Counted from the first letter of the stretch, positions 1-7,011 are shown. The stretch is 10,900 nt of DNA from Comamonadaceae bacterium (GCA_947461325.1 CANHLD010000046.1:1-10900), one strand, 5' to 3'. A program made the numbers and translations. Notes: a model not told the origin generated them from the letters alone.

Positions 1-216
1 ATTCCTGCATGTGCCGGTTGCCATAGCCCCAACGGCGCCGGCATACATTCACAATACCCGCGCTAGAGCGGTCAACACGCTGATTAAACGGTGTCGCAAT
101 TGACCCAGTTCCGCGATGGTATTCGCAAGAACAGCCTGCAAATGGGTCAGGTTGCTGCTAAATTGAATGACCGCGAAATCAAAGCCGTGGCTGATTACAT
201 CGCCGGATTGAACTGA
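1..216 (+). pseudogene. cytochrome c4-like C-terminal fragment with two in-frame stops
   Basis: This is the 3' end of a class I c-type cytochrome; the rest lies upstream of the window. Read in frame 1 it gives the haem-attachment motif CAGCH (codons at 10-24), then SPNGAG, QYPR, GQHAD, a stretch TQFRDG, and the candidate axial Met in NSLQM, ending ADYIAGLN and TGA at 214-216. This matches the second haem domain of the dihaem cytochrome c4 family, a periplasmic electron carrier to terminal oxidases. The frame is broken by TAG at 64-66, where the family usually has Leu (PRLSGQ), and by TAA at 94-96, where it usually has Tyr (HADYT). The frame is otherwise uninterrupted, with no indel. It is either a young pseudogene or an assembly/sequencing artefact near a contig end. 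Family assignment is firm; the pseudogene status is less so. Confidence 0.72.
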
Positions 217-237
217 TCAACCGTCTTTTCAAACCTA

Positions 238-263
238 AAGGCTGGCCGCTCGCCAGCCTTTTT
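238..263 (+). terminator. rho-independent terminator after the cytochrome gene
   Basis: A perfect 9-bp stem, AAGGCTGGC (238-246) paired with GCCAGCCTT (252-260), encloses the 5-base loop CGCTC. It is followed directly by T residues to 263. It lies 21 bp after the cytochrome stop codon and ends about 20 bp before the msrP start codon. It should therefore separate cytochrome transcription from msrP, unless readthrough is used. Confidence 0.82.
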
Positions 264-282
264 CATTTCAGGAGTGCATCGC

Positions 283-1263
283 ATGCGTTTTCGTTCAGAC
301 GAGGGTTTCAACCACAAGGTACCAAGCGAGATCACACCTTTGGCCATGTATGAACAACGCAGGGTGTTTCTGCAGCAATTGCTGGCGGCAGGTTTGGTCG
401 GTGGTGCAGGCAACGCATGGTCGCAAGCCTCGCAACGCCCGGGCAAACTCGCGCCGCTCAACAGCACCACGTCAACACTTGCGGGTGCACAAGCCACTGA
501 CACCGTCACCCCTTACAAAAACGCCAGCACTTACAACAATTTTTACGAATTCGGTACAGACAAAGCCGATCCGGCTGAAAACGCGCACACGTTGAAAACC
601 CGGCCGTGGTCGGTAGAAATTGAAGGTTTGGTGAAAAAACCGGGTTTGCTCAATTTAGAAGATTTGCTCAAACTCAGTTCTATGGAAGACCGCATCTATC
701 GCATGCGTTGTGTGGAAGGCTGGTCTATGGTGATTCCCTGGGTGGGCTACTCGCTGTCTGAACTCATCAAAAAGGTCGAGCCTTTGGGCAGCGCCAAATT
801 CGTCGAGTTTGTGACGCTCGCTGATGCCAAAACCATGCCTTTTGTGGGTTCACGCGTGCTGACCTGGCCGTATGTGGAAGGCTTACGCATGGACGAAGCC
901 ATGCATCCGCTGACGCTGTTGACATTTGGCATGTACGGCGAAGTACTGCCAAATCAAAACGGTGCACCGGTGCGTATCACTGTGCCATGGAAATACGGTT
1001 TCAAGAGCGGCAAAAGCATTGTGAAAATCCGCTTCACCGACAAACAACCGCAAACCGCATGGAACAAAGCGGCCGCCAATGAATATGGTTTTTATTCCAA
1101 TGTGAACCCGAATGTCGATCATCCGCGCTGGAGCCAGGCCAGTGAACGGCGTATCGGTGAGGGCGGGTTTTTTGCGAAAAAAATCAAAACCTTGATGTTC
1201 AACGGTTATGAAGCACAGGTCGGACAGCTCTATGCCGGCATGGATCTGACCAAAAATTTCTGA
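283..1263 (+). CDS. msrP: protein-methionine-sulfoxide reductase catalytic subunit MsrP
   Basis: MsrP (formerly YedY) is a periplasmic molybdopterin enzyme that reduces methionine sulfoxide in oxidised envelope proteins, taking electrons from MsrQ. The 326-residue product follows the E. coli protein closely. It has a twin-arginine signal (QRRVFLQ, Arg26-Arg27, hydrophobic stretch about 31-42), then YNNFYEFGTDKADP, then IYRMRCVEGWSM, whose Cys143 is the expected Mo ligand. PYVEGLRMDEAMHPLTL, QNGAPVRITVPWKYGFK and NVDHPRWSQ follow. The ATG at 283 was chosen because AGGAG (270-274) sits 8 nt upstream; a GTG at 274 lies inside that ribosome-binding site and is less likely. msrQ follows after 12 nt, the usual two-gene arrangement. 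No promoter is obvious between the upstream terminator and the start codon. Confidence 0.96.
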   Translation: MRFRSDEGFNHKVPSEITPLAMYEQRRVFLQQLLAAGLVGGAGNAWSQASQRPGKLAPLNSTTSTLAGAQATDTVTPYKNASTYNNFYEFGTDKADPAENAHTLKTRPWSVEIEGLVKKPGLLNLEDLLKLSSMEDRIYRMRCVEGWSMVIPWVGYSLSELIKKVEPLGSAKFVEFVTLADAKTMPFVGSRVLTWPYVEGLRMDEAMHPLTLLTFGMYGEVLPNQNGAPVRITVPWKYGFKSGKSIVKIRFTDKQPQTAWNKAAANEYGFYSNVNPNVDHPRWSQASERRIGEGGFFAKKIKTLMFNGYEAQVGQLYAGMDLTKNF

Positions 1264-1275
1264 ACCCCATAGTCC

Positions 1276-1902
1276 ATGAATTGGCGCCATTTGTTATTGC
1301 GGCCACACGCGAAAACCTTTGGGTATGTCGTTTTGGCGTTGCCTTTTTTGTGGATGCTCTGGGCTTTGTTTCAAGACACCTTGGGCGCCAATCCAGCCGA
1401 AGCATTGAGCCGCTCAACCGGCGACTGGACGCTGCGTTTGTTGTGTCTGGTGCTGGCCGTCACTCCGTTGCGCCACATCACCCGAACGCCCGAGCTGATC
1501 CGGTTTCGCCGCAGCATCGGCTTAGGAGCATTTTTCTATGCTTGCTTGCACTTGCTTTGTTATGCCTGGTTTGACCAAGGTTTTGAATTCGATGAGATAG
1601 CCAAAGACTTGGTGAAGCGGCCTTTCATTTGGCTAGGCATGCTGGGTTTTGTGTTTATGCTGCCGTTGGCATTGACATCCAGTAACGCGGCCGTGCGTTG
1701 GCTGGGTGGCAAGCGTTGGCAAATTCTGCACCGGTTGGTGTACCTGTTGCCCGCATTCGCGCTTTTGCATTTTTACTGGATGCGAGCGGGTAAAAACAAT
1801 TTTGCAGAGGTCTACGTCTACGCTGCTGTGTTTTTGGTGTGGTTGTTTGCGCGCTTGTGGGTGGCTAAGCGTCAACCCAATAAAAAGGCACCTGTTGTTT
1901 GA
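1276..1902 (+). CDS. msrQ: MsrPQ haem-binding membrane subunit MsrQ
   Basis: MsrQ (formerly YedZ) is an inner-membrane b-haem protein of the ferric-reductase-like transmembrane family that passes electrons from the respiratory chain or flavins to MsrP. The 208-residue product has about six hydrophobic segments. It carries the family stretch LGANPAEALSRSTGDWTLR (37-55) and conserved histidines at 92, 152 and 165, which correspond with an offset of one to the known haem-region histidines of E. coli MsrQ. It follows msrP by 12 nt with no clear Shine-Dalgarno sequence, so translational coupling is likely. The stop is separated by a single base from the stop of the convergent lysA. Confidence 0.95.
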   Translation: MNWRHLLLRPHAKTFGYVVLALPFLWMLWALFQDTLGANPAEALSRSTGDWTLRLLCLVLAVTPLRHITRTPELIRFRRSIGLGAFFYACLHLLCYAWFDQGFEFDEIAKDLVKRPFIWLGMLGFVFMLPLALTSSNAAVRWLGGKRWQILHRLVYLLPAFALLHFYWMRAGKNNFAEVYVYAAVFLVWLFARLWVAKRQPNKKAPVV

Positions 1903-1903
1903 T

Positions 1904-3178
1904 TCAGAACAGTGACTCAGAACGCATCTGATCAGCCACCGTTTCACGCTGGCGAATCACATGCGCTTTGGCTCCATCCACCAGTACCTCGGCAGGTCGG
2001 CCGCGCGTGTTGTAGTTGCTGGCCATGCTCATGCAATACGCACCTGCTGACAACACGGCCAAGGTGTCACCGGACTGCACGTTCAATGCGCGGTCGCGGC
2101 CAATCCAATCACCGCTTTCACACACCGGGCCGACCACGTCGTACACCTGAGAGGATGCATCAGTTAGCGTCAAGGGCACGATTTGGTGAAACGCTTCGTA
2201 CATGGCGGGGCGAGGCAAATCGTTCATGGCCGCGTCAATGATGCAAAAGTTTTTTTGCTCGCCGGGTTTGATGAATTGCACTTCGCTCAAACACACACCG
2301 GCATTGCCGACCAACGAACGCCCCGGCTCGATCATCAATTGACGGTCGCCGAAACCGCGCTCATCCAAACGCGCCAATAACTTTTTCCACAATGTATCTG
2401 CCGCAGGCGGGGTGTCGCCGTTGTAATCGATACCCAAGCCGCCACCGAAATCCAAATGGTGAATCGGTATGCCTGCCGCTTCAATTTGCTCGACCAGATC
2501 CAACACCTTGTCCAGTGCATCTATATAAGGTTCGCTGGTGGTGATTTGCGAGCCGATATGGCAATCAATGCCCACCACTTTCAAGCCAGGCAGTGAAGCC
2601 GCGTGTTGGTACGCCTGCAAAGTGCGTTCGTGTGCAATGCCGAACTTATTGCCCTTGAGGCCCGTAGAAATATAAGGATGGGTTTTCGGGTCGACGTTGG
2701 GGTTGACGCGAATGCTCACCGGCGCGACCTTGCCCATAGCGACAGCAACTTCGCTCAGCACATCCAGTTCAGGTTCGCTCTCCACGTTGAAACAAGAGAT
2801 GCCTGCTTGCAAAGCGGTCTGCATTTCTGAGCGGGTTTTGCCCACGCCGGAAAAAATCACATCAGACGCGCGACCACCGGCGGCCAGCACGCGCGCAAGT
2901 TCACCCGCAGACACAATGTCAAAACCGCAACCGGCCTGGGCAAACACCTGCAACACGCCCAGACTGGAATTGGCCTTCATGGCGTAATGCACTTTGGCCT
3001 TGCGACCGGCAAAGCCGCGTTGGTAGGCCGCCAGTGCATGCAGCATGGCGGCTTTGGAATACACAAACAATGGCGTGCCATGGGTTTTGGCCAAAGCCTG
3101 CAAGTTCAACTCTTCAATGAACAAGTGTTGCTCGCGGTAAGCCAAAAACGGTGCGCCTGGCAAGGAGGAAGAAGTCAT
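1904..3178 (-). CDS. lysA: diaminopimelate decarboxylase
   Basis: LysA is a PLP enzyme that decarboxylates meso-diaminopimelate to L-lysine, the last step of lysine biosynthesis, in the cytosol. The 424-residue product is full length for the family. It has the PLP lysine in HYAMKANSS (Lys68), the phosphate-binding GGGLG (245-249), EPGRS (284-288), the active-site CESGD (353-357, Cys353 acting across the dimer), and AGAYCMSMASNYN near the C-terminus. lptM lies 19 nt upstream on the same strand, so the two are probably cotranscribed. I see no good Shine-Dalgarno sequence in that 19-nt gap. The 3' end abuts msrQ on the other strand with one intervening base and no visible terminator. Confidence 0.97.
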   Translation of the reverse strand: MTSSSLPGAPFLAYREQHLFIEELNLQALAKTHGTPLFVYSKAAMLHALAAYQRGFAGRKAKVHYAMKANSSLGVLQVFAQAGCGFDIVSAGELARVLAAGGRASDVIFSGVGKTRSEMQTALQAGISCFNVESEPELDVLSEVAVAMGKVAPVSIRVNPNVDPKTHPYISTGLKGNKFGIAHERTLQAYQHAASLPGLKVVGIDCHIGSQITTSEPYIDALDKVLDLVEQIEAAGIPIHHLDFGGGLGIDYNGDTPPAADTLWKKLLARLDERGFGDRQLMIEPGRSLVGNAGVCLSEVQFIKPGEQKNFCIIDAAMNDLPRPAMYEAFHQIVPLTLTDASSQVYDVVGPVCESGDWIGRDRALNVQSGDTLAVLSAGAYCMSMASNYNTRGRPAEVLVDGAKAHVIRQRETVADQMRSESLF

Positions 3179-3197
3179 AAATAAGGATCAACCCTTT

Positions 3198-3350
3198 TCA
3201 GGGTTTGGTGGAAGGAATCAATACGTCGGGGAATTTGGTTCTTTCCATAGACTCAGGGTCTGAGGGAAGCATCAGATCGCCTTTCATGCCGCAACCGATG
3301 ACCATGGCTGCTACGAGGAGGAGAAGGCTGCCTAGAATGGGTGTTTTCAT
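3198..3350 (-). CDS. lptM: small lipoprotein LptM (YifL family)
   Basis: A 50-residue lipoprotein encoded just upstream of lysA. The N-terminus is Met-Lys-Thr followed by a hydrophobic run, then a lipobox VIGC with the lipidated Cys at residue 20. Directly after it comes GCGMKGDLMLP, which fits the LptM/YifL signature GCGxKGxLxLP. In E. coli LptM helps mature the outer-membrane LPS translocon LptD-LptE by promoting its native disulfides. The C-terminal half is short and polar. The position next to lysA and divergent from cyaY is the common one for this gene. No Shine-Dalgarno sequence precedes the ATG (upstream bases read TTTCCCC). Homologs of this size are often missed in annotation; the lipobox, motif and context make the call firm. 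Confidence 0.88.
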   Translation of the reverse strand: MKTPILGSLLLLVAAMVIGCGMKGDLMLPSDPESMERTKFPDVLIPSTKP

Positions 3351-3356
3351 GGGGAA

Positions 3357-3381
3357 ATTGTAATAGCCCCGTTTGTGTCAA
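3357..3381 (-). promoter_or_regulatory. candidate lptM-lysA promoter
   Basis: On the minus strand there is a perfect -35 hexamer TTGACA (3376-3381) and a -10-like TACAAT (3357-3362). The spacing is only 13 bp, shorter than the usual 16-18, so the pair may not work together. TACAAT lies 6 nt upstream of the lptM ATG, which would give a very short or leaderless transcript. The whole cyaY/lptM divergent gap is only 72 bp (3351-3422). Confidence 0.3.
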
Positions 3382-3422
3382 TCGCTGCCGCACGCAGCCA
3401 CCCTTTTTTGAACCTCAGACAG

Positions 3423-3752
3423 ATGACAGACAGCGAATTCATGGACCAGGCGGAAAGCCTGTTGCAACAACTGGAAACTGCATGCGACCGGCTCAATGAG
3501 CAATCAGACATTGACATTGACAACCAACGTGTCGGCGGCATGGTGACGCTGACTTTCCCCAACCGCAGCCAACTGATTGTGAATCTGCAAAAGCCTTTGC
3601 ATGAAGTCTGGCTGGCAGCCCAAAGCGGTGGTTATCACTTTCGCTTTGACGGCACTGCTTGGCAAGACACCAAAGGCCAAGGCGAGTTTTGGCAGCAATT
3701 CACCTCGGACGCACAGCGACAATTTGGCGGGCCGTTGATTTTCAAATTGTGA
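3423..3752 (+). CDS. cyaY: iron donor protein CyaY (bacterial frataxin)
   Basis: CyaY is a small cytosolic iron-binding protein that interacts with IscS and modulates iron-sulfur cluster assembly. The 109-residue product matches the family length. It has an acidic first helix (Asp3, Glu5, Asp8, Glu11, Glu18, Asp22) and acidic residues 29, 31 and 33. The frataxin beta-sheet core runs from VGGMVTLTF (37-45) through QLIVNLQKP to HEVWLAAQSGGYHF (60-73). I chose ATG 3423 because the protein then starts like known CyaY proteins; an upstream in-frame GTG at 3375 would add 16 residues unlike the family and would run through the intergenic region. No strong ribosome-binding site is visible. It diverges from lptM and converges with mrcA across 35 bp. 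Confidence 0.94.
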   Translation: MTDSEFMDQAESLLQQLETACDRLNEQSDIDIDNQRVGGMVTLTFPNRSQLIVNLQKPLHEVWLAAQSGGYHFRFDGTAWQDTKGQGEFWQQFTSDAQRQFGGPLIFKL

Positions 3753-3787
3753 CGGCTGCGTTGCTTGCTAGGGCGCAAATCAATGCA

Positions 3788-6166
3788 TCATTCTTTGAAC
3801 ATATCCAGTATCTTTTTCTTTTCCGGATCGGCAGCGGTATCACTGTCTGTGTTCTTGCCTTCAATGCCCAGACTGGTGACGCCCGATGAATGGGTGAATT
3901 CACTGTAAAACCAGTCGTTGCCCTCGAACACCACGCCACTGGGCACCGGCATACCACCTACAGGCGCATTTCTTAATGCGTGCTGCATGTAACTGATCCA
4001 AACCGGCAAGCTCAAGCCGCCACCGGTTTCGCGGTCGCCCAATTTACGCGGCGTGTCATAGCCAATCCAAGTCACCGCCGTCAGCGTCTGGTGGTAGCCG
4101 GCGAACCATGCGTCCATCGAGTCGTTGGTGGTGCCGGTTTTGCCGTAAATGTCGTTGCGCTTGAGCACGGCTTGGGCACGCATGGCGGTGCCTGAGCGGG
4201 TCACTTCCTGCAACAAATGGCTGATGAGAAACGCATTGCGTGGTTCGATGGCGCGTGAACGATCATCCAATTCGATGGGCGTGTAGGCAGACAAAACTTT
4301 GCCTAATGGATCAGTGACTTTGGTGATCAGGTAGGGCTTGACCAAATACCCGCCATTGGCGAACACGGAATAACCCAAGGCCACTTGCATAGGGGTGACC
4401 GAACCCGCGCCCAAGGCCATGGTCAGGTAAGGCGGGTGTTTTTCCGGCTCAAAGCCGAAGCGGCTGATCCAGTTTTGTGCATTTTGCGGGCCGACCGCTT
4501 GCAGTATGCGAATAGAAACCATGTTTTTCGATTTGGCCAAGGCGGTTTTTAAACTCATGACGCCTTCAAATTTGCCGTCGTAGTTTTTCGGCTCCCAGGC
4601 TTGACTGCCGGTGGCGGTGGCATCGAAAAACAAAGGCGCGTCATTGACTTGGGTGGCAGGTGTGAAGCCTTTTTCCAAAGCGGCTGAATAAATAAAGGGT
4701 TTGAAGCTCGAACCGGGCTGGCGCCAGGCTTGAATCACGTGGTTGAATTTGTTTTTATCGAAATCAAAACCGCCCACCAGTGAACGAATCGCGCCATCCA
4801 CCGGGTCAAGCGCCACAAAAGCACCTTCCACCTCAGGCAACTGCGTCAAACCCCATTCGCCTTTGGCGTTTTTAGAAATGCGAACCACTGCACCGGGCCG
4901 CAATTTGATGTTCGGCGGCGCTTTGTCCGACAAACCCGAAGTCACGGGTTTCAATCCCTCACCGGTGATGTCAAGCACTTCACTGTTTTGACGCACCACG
5001 CGCACTTTTTTCGGTGTAGCTTCGAGCACCACGGCGCTGAGCAAATCGCCTTTGTCACCGGCTTCTATCAAGGCGTCGTCAATCGCGTCGTCAAGCTCGC
5101 GTCCTTCGGTTGGCAGTGTGATGAATTTTTCCGGTCCGCGGTAAACCTGTCGCAACTCGTAATCCAAAATGCCACGGCGAAGTGCTTGGTACGCCACTTC
5201 CTGGTCTTCGGCTTTGATGGTGGTGTACACGTTCAAGCCACGTGTGTAAATGTCAGGGCCGTATTGCGCAAACATCAATTGACGCGCCATCTCAGCCACA
5301 TACTCGGCATGCGTGTTGTTTGGCGTGGTGACGCTACGGATCTTCAACTCTTCTGTCTTGGCCGCTTTGGCTTGTGCTGAAGTGATGAAGCCGTTGTCCT
5401 CCATGCGCTCGATGATGTAGAGCTGTCTTGAACGAGCGCGTTTGGGGTTGTTGATCGGGTTGTAGGCAGAAGGTGCTTTGGGCAAACCGGCCAACATGGC
5501 GGCTTCGGCGATGCTCAGCGATTGGATCGGTTTGCCGAAATAGGTTTCAGCTGCTGCCGCGAAACCATAAGCGCGGTGTCCCAGGTAAATCTGGTTCAAA
5601 TAAATTTCAAAAATCTGGTCTTTGCTGAGTAAGTGCTCAAGCTTGTAGGTCAACAGCAATTCATAAATTTTTCGGGTAAAAGTTTTCTCGGAAGACAAAT
5701 ACACATTGCGCGCTACTTGCATGGTGATGGTGGATGCACCCTGGCTTTTGGCACGCCCTACATTGGCCAAACTTGCGCGTGCCAGACCGATGTAGTCCAC
5801 CCCGCCGTGTTGGTAAAAACGCGCGTCTTCAATCGACAAAACCGCTTGCTTGACCACATCGGGAATTTCTTTGAAGGGAATGAGCTTGCGCCGTTCTTCG
5901 CCAAATTCGCCAATGACTTTGCCTTCCACAGAAAACACCCGCATAGACAACTTGGGGCGGTAATCTGCCAGATCGGAGATGTCTGGCAGTTGCGGATAAG
6001 CCATGACCAAGGCAACCCCGACCAGCAGCAACACGGTCAATCCGGCGGCAACAGACAAACCCATGGCCCAGCTGAAAAAAGTGCCCAGCACCTGCCATAA
6101 ATTGTTGGCAGGTGGTGTTTTCAGATCGCTTTCGGTGCGATCTTTGGCGGGAGGAGTAGGGGACAT
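3788..6166 (-). CDS. mrcA: penicillin-binding protein 1A, bifunctional glycosyltransferase/transpeptidase
   Basis: PBP1A (mrcA, also called ponA) polymerises and crosslinks peptidoglycan at the outer face of the inner membrane. The 792-residue protein has a short cytosolic tail and one membrane segment (about 33-56). The GT51 glycosyltransferase domain carries EDARFYQHGGVD (catalytic Glu113) and GASTITMQVARN (143-154). An OB-like insert spans about 310-440. The transpeptidase domain has SSFK (nucleophile Ser486, Lys489), SKN (546-548) and KTGTT (676-680). All catalytic motifs are intact. The C-terminus ends in a charged tail (KKKILDMFKE). It is divergent from the pil operon, as mrcA is from hofM in E. 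coli. The short gap to cyaY (3753-3787) shows no clear terminator. Confidence 0.97.
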   Translation of the reverse strand: MSPTPPAKDRTESDLKTPPANNLWQVLGTFFSWAMGLSVAAGLTVLLLVGVALVMAYPQLPDISDLADYRPKLSMRVFSVEGKVIGEFGEERRKLIPFKEIPDVVKQAVLSIEDARFYQHGGVDYIGLARASLANVGRAKSQGASTITMQVARNVYLSSEKTFTRKIYELLLTYKLEHLLSKDQIFEIYLNQIYLGHRAYGFAAAAETYFGKPIQSLSIAEAAMLAGLPKAPSAYNPINNPKRARSRQLYIIERMEDNGFITSAQAKAAKTEELKIRSVTTPNNTHAEYVAEMARQLMFAQYGPDIYTRGLNVYTTIKAEDQEVAYQALRRGILDYELRQVYRGPEKFITLPTEGRELDDAIDDALIEAGDKGDLLSAVVLEATPKKVRVVRQNSEVLDITGEGLKPVTSGLSDKAPPNIKLRPGAVVRISKNAKGEWGLTQLPEVEGAFVALDPVDGAIRSLVGGFDFDKNKFNHVIQAWRQPGSSFKPFIYSAALEKGFTPATQVNDAPLFFDATATGSQAWEPKNYDGKFEGVMSLKTALAKSKNMVSIRILQAVGPQNAQNWISRFGFEPEKHPPYLTMALGAGSVTPMQVALGYSVFANGGYLVKPYLITKVTDPLGKVLSAYTPIELDDRSRAIEPRNAFLISHLLQEVTRSGTAMRAQAVLKRNDIYGKTGTTNDSMDAWFAGYHQTLTAVTWIGYDTPRKLGDRETGGGLSLPVWISYMQHALRNAPVGGMPVPSGVVFEGNDWFYSEFTHSSGVTSLGIEGKNTDSDTAADPEKKKILDMFKE
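6123..6143. repeat. 7-7-7 inverted repeat in the 5' end of mrcA
   Basis: AGATCGC (6123-6129) and GCGATCT (6137-6143) are perfect reverse complements with a 7-nt spacer TTTCGGT. The repeat lies within mrcA codons 8-15, about 155 bp upstream of pilM. The arms vaguely recall the TGCGA-N6-TCGCA competence (CRP-S) sites of gammaproteobacteria but do not match them. It could be chance within a coding sequence. Confidence 0.35.
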
Positions 6167-6297
6167 GAGCTAAGTCTGGCGCAAAGCCAGTTTGTATAAA
6201 GAAAGCACATTGTAAAAAAAATGCAAGTGCAGCTTAACTTATCTAAGCTTCAACGGTTTTACAACTCAGGGCATGAACAACTTATCAAGGAATGGCC
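6167..6297. promoter_or_regulatory. divergent mrcA/pilM intergenic region with a 6-7-6 palindrome
   Basis: This AT-rich gap must hold the promoters of both mrcA and the pil operon. A perfect inverted repeat, AGCTTA (6231-6236) and TAAGCT (6244-6249) with a 7-nt spacer, lies about 50 bp before pilM and is a candidate operator. Weak sigma70-like pieces are present: TTGTAA (6210-6215) on the + strand towards pilM, and TATACA (complement of 6195-6200) on the minus strand towards mrcA. I cannot assign either start site with confidence. Confidence 0.4.
6287..6291 (+). promoter_or_regulatory. ribosome-binding site deciding the pilM start
   Basis: AAGGA lies 6 nt before the ATG at 6298 but directly abuts the ATG at 6292. 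The spacing favours the second ATG as the true start of pilM. Confidence 0.6.
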
Positions 6298-7011
6298 ATG
6301 CTCAGTCTGCGAAACCCTCAAAGGCAGCTCTTGGGTCTTGGGGTTTGGGTCAACCCGCATGGCTTGGCCTTGTCCCAGACTGTAAATGGGGCAGATACAC
6401 CCACACCTAGCTATCCCGAATGCTTTTGGCAAGCTGTGCCTTCGACACACACACTTCACTCACCATGGCCAGACCCTCAGGTGTTGCGTATCGCACGCCA
6501 GCGCAGTGGGTTTCGTGGCACGCATGCCGCCATGGCCTTGCCCACCGAGCAGTTACAGCGATTTTCTTTCAGCCTCCCTCACGGCCTGAGCCACAGCCAA
6601 GTACAAACTCATATTCAGACGCAACTCGCACCCCTGTTGCCATGGCCTTTGTCTGACACTTTATGGGATTACCAGCTCCTACACGGACCGCAAACAAACC
6701 AGTCGCCACATGCGTCAGCAAACCGCCCGGCTTGGTTGAATGCAGCATTGCAGGCGCAACCTTCGCAACACGCCGATGTGTTGGCCATGCCCAAGCAGTG
6801 GGCGCACGATTGCGAACAATGGTGCAGCAAAGCTGGCTTGAAATTGGTCAGGCTAGAGCCGACGTGGCAGGCCAGTCTGCGTTGGCAATCACATGTGCAA
6901 AGCAGCCCGGTGGCAGTGTTGCAAGAGACAGCCTTGCCTCTGTCCTCCCATTTGAGCCAAGAGGAGTTGGCAGTGCTTTATGGGCTGGCCTTGGGGGTGG
7001 TGAAGTCATGA
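6298..7011 (+). CDS. pilM: short, degenerate PilM/HofM-like pilus assembly protein
   Basis: PilM is normally a cytosolic actin-like ATPase of about 350 residues that docks onto the N-terminal peptide of PilN. This product is 237 residues and is recognised mainly by position and scattered similarity. The segment MALPTEQLQRFSFSLP (79-94) resembles the family strand 'a(l/f)P...'. DVLAMPKQWAHDCEQW and AGLKLVRLEP (160-188) resemble the 'VLLAA...V...AGL..' region. The C-terminal LAVLYGLALGVV (224-235) resembles the E. coli HofM ending. No actin-type phosphate-binding motif is seen: residues 13-24 read GLGVWVNPHGLA where canonical PilM has a D-x-G type loop. It opens the operon and overlaps pilN by 4 bp (ATGA). 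The assignment rests on synteny plus weak similarity. Confidence 0.72.
   Translation: MLSLRNPQRQLLGLGVWVNPHGLALSQTVNGADTPTPSYPECFWQAVPSTHTLHSPWPDPQVLRIARQRSGFRGTHAAMALPTEQLQRFSFSLPHGLSHSQVQTHIQTQLAPLLPWPLSDTLWDYQLLHGPQTNQSPHASANRPAWLNAALQAQPSQHADVLAMPKQWAHDCEQWCSKAGLKLVRLEPTWQASLRWQSHVQSSPVAVLQETALPLSSHLSQEELAVLYGLALGVVKS

Noticed and set aside
64..96. Recoding of TAG/TAA as sense codons in the cytochrome fragment
   Set aside because: All other genes are full length without in-frame TAG or TAA, and the two stops would need to encode different residues (Leu and Tyr); decay or sequence error is simpler.
3753..3787. Possible terminator between cyaY and mrcA
   Set aside because: Only weak, interrupted pairing (TTGC/GCAA) and no T-run on either strand.
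5633..6100. 155-codon open frame antisense to mrcA
   Set aside because: The opposite strand encodes intact GT51 motifs of PBP1A; the antisense product shows no recognisable fold or start signal.
6167..6297. Gammaproteobacterial CRP-S/Sxy competence site or a Neisseria/Haemophilus-type uptake sequence
   Set aside because: No TGCGA-N6-TCGCA match in the pil upstream region, and I noticed no repeated uptake-type word such as GCCGTCTGAA in the window.
6663..7007. Open frame extending pilN upstream by 115 codons
   Set aside because: It lies wholly inside pilM in another frame and has no family similarity; the PilN hallmark begins at the ATG at 7008, which overlaps the pilM stop.
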